Source: Cryptomeria japonica
Taxonomy: Eukaryota; Streptophyta; Pinopsida; Cupressales; Cupressaceae
NCBI RefSeq assembly: GCF_030272615.1
Contig: NC_081414.1
Coordinates: forward strand, 916,121,648-916,185,647
Reading direction: 5' to 3'
DNA: 64,000 nucleotides
A model generated the notes under the pieces. It made no database searches and was not told the origin of the DNA. It worked only from the letters and a program-made list of their open reading frames with translations. Shown here piece by piece: positions 55,186 through 64,000 of this stretch (position 1 is its first letter; the number at the start of each line of letters is the position of its first letter). The position numbers and the translations under genes were made by a program.

Positions 55186-56430
55186 GTGCCTAGACCTAAG
55201 GATAAGAATGTTATTGGTACTAAATGGGTATTTAGAAACAAATTGAACCAAGCTGGTGAAGTTGTCAAAAATAAAGCTAGACTGGTTTGCAAAGGATATT
55301 CTCAGAAAGAAGGAATTGATTATGAGGAGACTTTTGCTCTGGTGGCCAGACTTGAAGTTGTTAGGTTGTTTCTTGCATACTAGATTAATATTTGCTGAAA
55401 TTGGGATTTACTAAAGGTTTTGTTGACAGTAATCTGTATTTTAAGATAGAGAATGATAACATCTTGATTGTTGAAGTCTTTGTTGATGATATTATCTTCA
55501 GAGGTGATGATGACTTGAGCATGAAGTTTGTTGGAGATATGGAAAAAAAAATTGAGATGTCTATGATTGGTGAGATGAAATTTTTCTTAGGTTTGCAGAT
55601 TTCATAGACTAGAAAAGGTATATTCATATCTCAAACTAAGTATGTGAAGGAATTGCTGAAAAAGTTTGGGTTAGATAACTCCAAACTAGTTGGGACTCCT
55701 ATGGTGACTAGTTGTAAATTGTCTAAGAATGATGAATCTCCTAAAGCTAATCAGATTTTGTATAGATCTATGGTTGGTGGATTACTATATTACTCAAACT
55801 AGACAAGACACTATGCATGTTGTGTGCATGGTTGCCAGATATCAAACTGATCCAAAAGACAATCATGTCAATGTTGTTAAGAGGATATTCAAATACCTGA
55901 AGGGAACTGTGGATTATGGTTTGTGGTATCCGAGTAATGATGATTTTATTTTGTGTGCCTACACTAATGCAGATTGGGCTGGCGATGTTGATGACCGAAA
56001 GAGAACTACCAGTGGAGAATTATTTTTGGGAAAGAAGTTGGTTCCATGGGCTGGTAAGAAACAAGATTCAATGTCCTTATCTACTGCTGAAGTTGAATAC
56101 ATTGTTGTTGCTAGTAATTGCACTCGGGTAGTTTGGATGAAGCAAATGTTGAAAGATATTAGAGTTATTTATGATGAGCCTACTATTATATACTATGATA
56201 ATTCCAGTGCTATTAACATGTCAAATAATCCAACACAACACTCAAAGACTAAGCATGTGTCAATCAAATATCATTATCTAAGAGAGAAAGTCAGTGAAGA
56301 GAAGGTGAAGCTGGAATATGTATCTACAAAGGAACAAAAAGTTGATATTTTCACTAAGTCTTTGCCTGCAGATACATCTGTCTATTTGAGAGATAAGTTA
56401 GGGGTATCCACTCCTCCTAATGAGAACTAG
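55186..56430 (+). pseudogene. C3 copia RT and RNase H
   Basis: [36 protein letters not shown], then a deletion near 55383 removes the segment with motif [17 protein letters not shown] and SMIGEMKFFLGLQIS-stop follow. RNase H: 55729-56430 with CAYTNADWAGDVDDRKRTTSG, SLSTAEVEYIVVASN, YYDNSSAINMS and HSKTKHVSIKYHYLREKV, ending STPPNEN. The RNase H part is the best preserved piece of this element. 56431-56754 is 3' non-coding with polypurine tract AAAGGGGGAGA. Confidence 0.9.
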
Positions 56431-56754
56431 ATGCATTAAGTTGCATCAATCTGGTGGACTTCACAGTCTTATCCTTTTATCTGAATTGATGTGTTGGTGT
56501 TGCTCCTTTGGTGGAGTAGTTTGTGTTTTAGGGGGAGTGATTCTTGTGATTCATGTGATTCATGTTCTTGTTTTGGAGAGAGTTTGGTTTTATGTTTTGA
56601 GATCTTTGGCATTGTTGTCGAATGGAGAGAGAGATCATGTGAAAAAATTCTTTATCTATCATGATCTTAGGGGGAGTTTGTTGGAGATATCTTCTTGCTT
56701 TGCATTGATTGTTTTTCACATTCATATGTTGCCATCAATTCCAAAGGGGGAGAT

Positions 56755-57990
56755 TGTTGGATATTGTTGGTTATTGATGTTGCTAGGATATGTTGTTGTC
56801 ATTGATGTCAACAAATTCCTATGTATTTCTTCAATGATTGTAGATTGGGAAGATCTTATGATCCGGTTTTGCAGTGTTGTTTTGCAGAGTTTGGTATATC
56901 CTTCGGTATATTCTGATGTGATCAAATCTTGTACTGATATTTTGGGATATTGCTTGGGATGGTCTTGTGTATCTTCAATTCAGATGGATCGTTATTTGGT
57001 GCTCCACAAGTTATCTTTATTCTTGACAGTTGTAGATTTGTTGTGTTCTTAATCTTACAAATGTTGATCGATGTAGATTTGATAAGTGGTGTTGGTGCAA
57101 CTGTTCCTATTGATTCTAACATTCCTGTTGGTGTTTCCTAGTCATGTCCTATTTTTTTTGGTGATCCAAATTGATTGTTGTGCGATTTTTTGGTGGTTTC
57201 TATCAACCAGTGATGATTTTCATGTTATGTGGTTTTCCTGGTGGTGTGGCGTGTTGTGGTTGATCTTGACGTGATTTCCAGTGGAGTTGTGCATTTGGGA
57301 ATTTGATTTAGGTCCATGCTATGCTATGTAAATCATTATATTGGTCTAGAAGTCAATCCTTGTATCGTGATATAATTTTCTAATTGAGGGTTGAGGGTTT
57401 ATCCGACCTTGTTATCAAGGTTGATGAATTGTATATATATGTGATATATTCATGTAATTTTGATGTTGATGTCTTGTCTACATTATCAGAGAGTGGTATA
57501 TGTGCGAACAAATGATTCATCTTTCGGTATTGTGATTGTGGAGAGATTTGGTGTTGTAGAGCATACAATTGTGCTTAACAAGAACTGTAATCGGACATTT
57601 GAAGATGTTATTCTTTCAGTTCATTTCTTCTGGATTGTAGTCTGAATCTTATTGTAAGTCAGTGAGACTTACCTAAGGGTTGTATCCTTTTGGGATATTA
57701 TATTTGAGCAGTGAGCTCTAGGCAGTGTGCCTAAATTCTTGTCCATTCCCCATTGTGATATTTTCACATACTATTGCAAAGTATCTTCTTACCGTGGGTA
57801 GGTTCCCACCATGGTTTTTCCCTTAAATAGGTTTTCCACGTCAAAATCTTGGTGTTGTGTGTTGTGCTTTCAATTTTCTTATCTGTCTTATTATTTTAGT
57901 TTATCAGATCTATTTTGTAGTTAAATTTTCTGATCTAGTGAAGACTGATTCAGCCCCCCTCTCAGTCTTCCTTCTTTGTTGTTCCTAACA
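56755..57990 (+). repeat. C3 3' LTR
   Basis: It starts TGTTGGATATTG and ends CCTAACA, followed by ATGTC. It is colinear with the 5' LTR with visible small differences. Confidence 0.92.
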
Positions 57991-57995
57991 ATGTC

Positions 57996-58652
57996 TCCAT
58001 CATTTGACAATCAAAATCCATGAGGTTGCTCAATGTATACTTCTTCCTCAAGATCACCATTCAAAAAGGCCAACTTGACATCCATCTGATATACCTTGAA
58101 ATCCTTATAGGCAACATATGCAAGCAATAGTCTAACAACTTCAAGTCTAGCTACTAGAGAAAAAGTCTCCTCATACTCAATCCCCTCCTTTTGTGAATAT
58201 CCTTTGCATACCAGTCTTGCTTTATTTCTGACAACTTCACCGGCTTCATTCAATTTCTTCTTGAATACCTATTTAGTACCAATCACATTCTTGTCTTTAG
58301 TTCTAGGCACAAGTTCACATGCATTATTCTTTTCAATCTAATTCAATTCTTCTTCCATATCCTTCATCCAATTTTCATCTCTGCAAGCCTCAACAACATC
58401 TTTAGGTTCAATTTTAGAAATCAAACACACCTCTTCAACAACTAGCCTTCTTCTAGTCATCACATCTTTATTTCTATCACCAATGATCTGATTTTAAGAA
58501 TGATTCAATCTTACATACCTCAGAATCTTCTGATTATTCTGATTTTCAAGTTCCTACACCTCTTCACTGGCAGCAGCAATATCTAGATTGACAGTTTCTA
58601 CCGGATCGTTCTGCTTCAATTCTTCTATCTGAGTTTGAGTTAAAACAACATT
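57996..58652 (-). pseudogene. C4 copia linker and RT N-terminus
   Basis: The minus frame 58253-58011 reads [40 protein letters not shown] and [21 protein letters not shown], which holds motif A Asp. It is cut at 57996 by C3 and resumes at 51172. 58254-58652 is the linker between integrase and RT with stops. Confidence 0.85.
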
Positions 58653-59675
58653 CTAATCATCATCATATCCGCATGCTCTAATTTCTTTTCCATAGTTTTC
58701 ATCAACCTTCACATTTGCACTTTCCACTATCTTTCTCGGTATCTTATTGTAGTACCGGTAGGCTTTGCTCTTTGTTGAATATCCCAAGAAAATTCCTTCA
58801 TCGCTTCTTGCATCAAACTTTCCTATATCCTCATCTCTCTTGATATAACACTTGCTTCCAAAAAAATTGAAATATCTCATAGTAGGAACATGACCAAACC
58901 ATAGCTCATAAGGAGTCTTACTGGAATCAATTTTTATATGCACTCATTTGAATGTGTAAACAACAGTACTAAGATCTTCTCTCCAATAGATCTTCAAAAC
59001 ATTACCTTCAATCAACATAGTCCTTGCAACATCCAAGATAGTTTTGTTCTCCCTTTCAACAACTCCATTTTGTTGTGGGGTTCTAGGAGTAGATAATTGT
59101 GTTTTAATCCCATGCTTCTCAGAGAATGAGTCATACTCACCGGAACAAAATTCTCCTCCTTTGCTAGATCTCTGACATTTCAGCTTCAGTTTGGTCTCAG
59201 TCTCAACCTTTTCTTTGAATATCTTGAATCTATCCAATGCTTCTGAAATTTCCCTAAAAAAGGCAACCCACATCATTCTGGAATAATCACCAATCAGTAA
59301 CATGAAATATTTTTCACCCTGCACACTTCTTATACTTGTAGGTCCACATAGGTCAGTATGCACAAGATCTAGCAATCCATTAGATGTATACTGCTTACAC
59401 TTAAAAGAAGTTCTTGTTTGTTTTCTCATCTGACATTCCTTACATACTGGATTACCAGGCTTAACAATTTTAGAAAAATCTCTAACAACTTGAGTAGAAC
59501 CGATCTTAATCATTGAGTCAAAATTAACATGACACATTCTCCTATGCCACAACCAACTTGCATCAATTTGAGTAATCAAGCAACTTTTCTCACTAGCATT
59601 CAAATGAAATATATTACCTTCATTCTTAGTTCCTGATGTGCAATGTCTATACTGAAGGCATTTAGGATCTTGCAT
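58653..59675 (-). pseudogene. C4 copia integrase
   Basis: Pre-integrase WLWHRRMCHVNFDSM and CKECQMRKQ cysteines precede the core HTDLCGP (Asp) and CQRSSKGGEFCSG. The second catalytic Asp expected in S-D-R-G-G-E is Ser-Lys here. QQNGVVEREN keeps the Glu. A stop near 58944 splits off the C-terminal ELWFGHVP segment. Inactive by sequence. Confidence 0.88.
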
Positions 59676-59716
59676 TTTTCATTCTTGAATTGCAAATCAT
59701 AACCTTTGTCAACCAT

Positions 59717-61069
59717 CTATCCAACACTTAAAAGATTATGCTTCAAACCTTCAGCATACAAGACATTATCAATGTTATGCTTACCATCAAAGGATATAGA
59801 ACCTCTACCATGGATCACACAAGCTTTGTCATCTCCAAATCTTACTACTCCACCATCATACCTCTCGATATTCACAAATTTTCTTTTATCACCAGTCATA
59901 TGATGTGAACAACCACTATCAATCAACCATTCATTTTTCTCTTCAACTTTAGCAGCTAAAGCTTTCTCCTCAATAGTGCAGCTTGTGGAATCAATGGGCA
60001 CCAATCCATCTTCTTTAATAGCAATAAACACAATCTCATCTCCTTTTGATTCTTCATCTATAACACCTTTATCAACAACATAATAACTGTTCTTTTGATG
60101 TTTATACTTCTGATTAGATTTGTAAGGCTTATCATACTTCTCATACTTCTCATATCTATCATTTCTATCATGCTTATCACATTTATCATACCTATTATAC
60201 TTAGACATTCTCTCCGAGCACCTAGAAGCAAAATGTCCTATCTTATTGCATGAGAAACATTTTAGAGGCAATTTTCCATCATACTTACCACTCCTTTAGG
60301 CAATCTTCGGGAAATAAATGCTTCAAGCTCATCCAATTCTCTTTCTTGCTCTTCCATTTCTCTTCTCTCTCTTTCATAACTGGATATTCTACATTCTTCA
60401 AGATCATACTTCTACTTTCCAGATACAAATGATCTATATGTTGTCTCAGAATTTCCATGTGATTCACAAAACTTGCTCAGTTCAAATACAACAATCTTTC
60501 TAACCAACATATCTCTTGTTACAGTAGTCACAGTCTAGATTTCATCAATAGCAACTACCTTATGTTTGCAAGCAGGAGGCAATGATCTCAACACCTTAGC
60601 AACAATTTCATCTTCTTCAAGGGTTCCACTAGCACATATGATACCTAAGATAAGTTCATTTACCTTAGCCATGAAAGAGTTTATGTTCTCATATTCTCTC
60701 ATTCTCAGCATCTCATACTTTCCTTTCAAGCTCTGCAACTTAGAAACTTTGACTTGTTTATCTCCTTCAAACAAGGTCTCAAGATTCTCCCATATCTCAT
60801 GTGCAATCTGAAGTCCTATCACATTAGTCATCTTTGAATCAGTTAGGGAACTCAACAATGCTTCCTTAGCTCTAATGTTATTTTCAGCATCCTTGATCTC
60901 AGCAGCAGAAATTGGTCCATTATGAGGAACAAAATAGGCATCTTTTGTAATCTTCCAATAATCTTCTCCAAGACATCTCAAGTGCACCTCCATCCGGTTC
61001 TTTCATATAGCATAATTACTTCCATTGAATCTTGGACTTTCCTTCTTAAAAACAACACCTCCAGTTGCC
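59717..61069 (-). pseudogene. C4 copia gag and protease
   Basis: Gag starts at ATG 61069 (MATGGVVFKKESPRFNGSNY). It contains the UBN2-type region (VHLRCLGEDYWKITKDAY, HEIWENLETLFEGDKQVKVS, LRSLPPACKHKVVAIDE) with TAG near 60533 and a frame change near 60280. The knuckle CFSCNKIGHFASRC lies at 60262-60221. The protease has DSGCSHHMTGDKRKF with the active triad intact. LLSVG is followed by TAG at 59716. Confidence 0.9.
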
Positions 61070-61112
61070 ATCCCGGATCTCCTCAAGCGATCAAGCTTCT
61101 TGTGAAGGATCT

Positions 61113-62425
61113 AGCTCTGATACCAATTGTTGGCAACAACAATGAAGGAAATCTAAATAATTGCAGCAACAACAAAGATAAGTAAATTGATAGCACAACA
61201 CACAACACAAATATTTTGACGTGGACAACCCGGTTAAGGAAAAAACCATGGTGGGAACCTACCCACAATTAGATGATACTCTACAGTAGTATGTGTAAAT
61301 ATTACAATGGGGAATGCATATGCATTCAGGCTCATTGCCTAGAACTCACTACTCAAAATACAATAACCCAGAAGGCTACAACCCTTAGGGAAGGTTCATT
61401 ACCTTACAAGGAAGTCTCACTGACTTACAAAATATTTAGACAACAATCCGAAATCAAAAGAACTGAAAGAATAGCATCTACAAATGCCTCGTGATAGTTC
61501 TAGTTAAGCACATTTTTATGCTCTACAAAACTCCAATCTCTTTTCAATCACAATGCCGAATAATGTATTAGCTTATTCTCACCTTTACCATTCTCTAATA
61601 ATGCAAATAGTTCACTAATACCAAATTTACTTGACTATACCATCTATATATACCGATCATCAACCTTGACAGCAAGGTCGGCCAAACCCTCAACTCATAA
61701 TTACAAAATTGCATCAAACGATACAAAGATTGACCAACGGACCAATGTGATGATAAACGTGACATAACATGAACCTAAACCAAAAGCTCAAACACACAAC
61801 ACCACCAGAAATCACACCAAGATCAACCGCAACATGCTACACCATCAAGAATATCGCATAACACGAAGAATATCACCGGTTCAACAAAATCACCAAGAAT
61901 GTGCACAAGGATTATTGTTGACTACCAAAACAAGTAGAACATAATTAAAAAACACCAGCAAGAACATTAGAATCATCTATAACAACTGTACCAACACCAC
62001 TTATCAAATCTTCATCGATCAACATCTGAAACTTAAGAACACTCAAACAACAACACTATCATGAGGAAAGATAACTTGCAGAGCGCCAAAAAATAATCCA
62101 TCTCAAGTGAAGGTACACATGAACAACCCAAATAGTCTCCCAAAAACATAGCTCAAGATCTGATCACACCAAAATATACCGAAGGAAATACCGAATTCTG
62201 CAAAGTAATGATCAAAAGAACCAAACTGTAAACTAGATCATATGATATGATCAATTAAGCTCCTGAATCACTGAACCAATACAAAAAGATATAATGATAC
62301 AAGAAATACTCCATATACCAAACCATGATCCCAATAAACCAATCTTCAACCATCAGAGCAATAAATCACGGGAATATGTTGACATCAATGACAATAACAT
62401 ATCCTAGTAGCAACAATGACCAACA
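61113..62425 (-). repeat. C4 primer-binding site and 5' LTR
   Basis: TGGTATCAGAGC on the minus strand (61124-61113) is the initiator tRNA-Met primer site. The LTR runs 61127-62425 (TGTTGGCAACAACAATG to GACCAACA, plus strand) and is followed by the TSD ATATT. It is 64 bp shorter than the 3' LTR. Confidence 0.92.
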
Positions 62426-62430
62426 ATATT

Positions 62431-63499
62431 AATAGGTTAGCTTTATAAAATTTGAGAGAGATTATATCTCGTCCTCAACTATAAATTAAGCTTCTCACCT
62501 ATTTGAAGTAATTTTTTCAAAGATTATTAATAGTCTACTACCTACAACAATGTCCATTTTCTAGAGAGAGTTTACAAATGAGGTCACTTCCATTATTTAC
62601 TATAGATAAGTGGTTGAATTATAAATGGAGGTTCTCCTTTATCACCAAATGGTTTAAGATTATCAATTCTCTTTGAAAGCCAAATGCTTCTAGATAAGCC
62701 CAATTTCTAACTTGGGAACTTCGCTATTATTAATTATTTCATAAAATTAGTCACCTTCCTTTCCCTCAATTGGTCCCCTTATGTTTTTTATTCTACAAAA
62801 AGGAGAGAGGGCACCAAACTTTAATTTTGATTTTGTACTCATTCATAATCCTTGTGGCAATCTATCATCATTTCTTTACTACCTTGCCTATGAAACTCAC
62901 TTGGAAATTTGTATTATTGTGTGTTACTAAATCTAGAAATGTCATCTCTAAATCATTTGATTAGATGATCATGTATTCATCTTAAAATAATAAAAAAATT
63001 GAACATTTTTTTAACATCATGCCTCTCAAAGTTGTAATTGTAGAGCTTCTATCTTATTTTTTACTAGGAATACCAATTTGTATTAATCTCCTAGCAAACT
63101 ACACCTTAAAGACAACCATACTAGATTTAGGATTTATCTACTCTCTATCACTCTAATTTAAATTTTAATGTTGAATAATGGATATTTTTATATTACTTCA
63201 AAAAATAGTGTAACATTATTTTTATCTAATTAGTTCATTATTTAGCAATTTATAAATAATGTATTATGCTCACTATAATTTTTACTCTGGTATATTTTTT
63301 ACAATATAGTTATCCTTTTTTATTACCAAGAGGAATCGGTTCTTTGTAGGGAAAACCCCCTATGACCTCTTGATCAATGTGCAACAAACCTTCATCCACG
63401 CCGTAGGTAAATCAAAAGTTGAACCCATGATCTAAACTACCTAAAACAACATTCTAAACATAATGGATAACCCAAAAATCATAATATAACTATCTACAA
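62431..63499. other. AT-rich stretch without a gene
   Basis: Nothing coding or structured is supported here. The short open stretch at 62770-62964 has no domain signature and no flanking support. Confidence 0.5.
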
Positions 63500-63728
63500 G
63501 TAAATTTTGAGTGCACGAATCTCAAATTATTCATGCAAGTTTAGATTTGACTAATTTAGAAGAAAGAAAAGTGACACTTTTGACCCCCTTTTTATATACC
63601 ATTTCCATGCACTTACCCTTTTAAATATTCTTAGTCTCTATCAACCACTAAAGAACATAATTCAAATAAATTTGGACAATAGAAGTTTACAATGAATGAA
63701 ATTAGCATTAGATATTAGAAGTCAAAAT
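63500..63728 (+). repeat. Dispersed repeat, right copy
   Basis: This is the counterpart of 48008-48240. It ends where the next LTR begins. Confidence 0.75.
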
Positions 63729-64000
63729 TGTTGGCATTGTGTTCTCATTGATGTCAACCGGAATTGTTGTCATTGATGTCAACCGATATAGCTTGTTACC
63801 GATATAGATTGTTAGCCAATGAGTAAGTATTGGAGACAGATATGGAATGTCAACCGGTGAATAATGTATTGGCAATGTGTTGTAAGCCAGCAAGGTTGAA
63901 CTAATGAAGAATGTGCAGGCAACCGGTATGGACTCCCATCGGATGAAGAGAAGACTAACAAAAGTTGTACTGCCTCAAGATAGCAAGGAAGACATATGGG
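63729..64000 (+). repeat. Start of another LTR (runs off the window)
   Basis: TGTTGGCATTGTG starts abruptly after the dispersed repeat. TTGTTGTCATTGATGTCAACCG-like text occurs twice, and similar ATTGATGTCAAC text is found in the copia LTRs of this window (51215, 56797). Only its first 272 bp are visible. Confidence 0.5.

Larger units (their letters stand above)
51178..57990 (+). mobile_element. Ty1/copia element C3 with TSD ATGTC
   Basis: LTRs 51178-52409 and 56755-57990 are flanked by ATGTC at 51173-51177 and 57991-57995. Removing C3 restores the C4 reading CATACCATGTCTCC, as in C1 at 16218. The element is plus strand and carries many stops. Confidence 0.93.
48368..62430 (-). mobile_element. 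Ty1/copia element C4 with TSD ATATT, interrupted by C3
   Basis: LTRs 48373-49735 and 61127-62425 are flanked by ATATT at 48368-48372 and 62426-62430. Minus-strand internal domain: primer site, gag, protease, integrase, start of RT (61126-57996), then [C3], then rest of RT and RNase H (51177-50067) and 3' non-coding sequence with polypurine tract. Confidence 0.92.

Noticed and set aside
62770..62964. Plus-strand 64-codon ORF as a small gene
   Set aside because: It sits in AT-rich sequence without promoter, domain or homologous copy in the window.

Overview
This window reads as intergenic DNA from a very large plant genome, probably a gymnosperm such as a conifer. That is inferred from dense nested LTR retrotransposons, Tat-lineage Ty3/gypsy coding sequence and the absence of any host gene; the species is not proven. 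No rRNA, tRNA, CRISPR or intact host gene was seen. Almost every coding stretch is transposon-derived and carries in-frame stops.

Layout. 1-10705 (minus strand): decayed Ty3/gypsy element Y. Two body fragments share one LTR (about 3234-4453), and an unusual additional ORF (4460-7712) lies downstream of a remnant integrase (10187-10705). 10718-13240 (minus): a truncated hAT DNA transposon with BED finger and DUF659-type core. 13249 to about 40935 (minus): Ty1/copia element C1, split by a three-layer nest. Element E2 (16726-38080, TSD ATCTT) is inserted in C1, and a Tat-type Ty3/gypsy element E1 (18271-34378, 761-bp LTRs with only 3 differences) is inserted in the first LTR of E2. The second E2 LTR preserves the empty site. 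About 41784-46229 (minus): element E3, a non-autonomous element with an E1-like leader but an unrelated ORF. 46266-46918: a minisatellite and a large compound microsatellite. 48368-62430 (minus): copia element C4 (TSD ATATT), itself split by plus-strand copia element C3 (51178-57990, TSD ATGTC). 63729 to the end: the first part of another LTR.

How the parts work together. E1 has gag, protease, a G-patch linker, RT, a degenerate RNase H, an archaeal-type RNase H and integrase on the plus strand. It also carries a plant mobile domain (PMD) ORF on the minus strand between integrase and the 3' LTR. Its non-coding parts are the most interesting feature. Arrays of an 8-nt word (CGTCTGTG) recur about every 20 nt, twice in the 5' leader and once, reverse-complemented, before the 3' LTR. 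Seven hairpins share a 15-nt loop and have covarying stems. Three more share an AAAA bulge. E3 has the same leader plan with a different, palindromic word (CGTACGA) at 21-22 nt spacing and two hairpins whose positions match E1 while their stem sequences differ. I infer a selected RNA (or DNA) architecture in these elements, possibly for genome RNA pairing, dimerisation or packaging.

Decay. In E1, all 21 premature stops counted across gag-pol and the PMD ORF are TGA or TAG and none is TAA. This fits C-to-T deamination at methylated CG and CHG sites.
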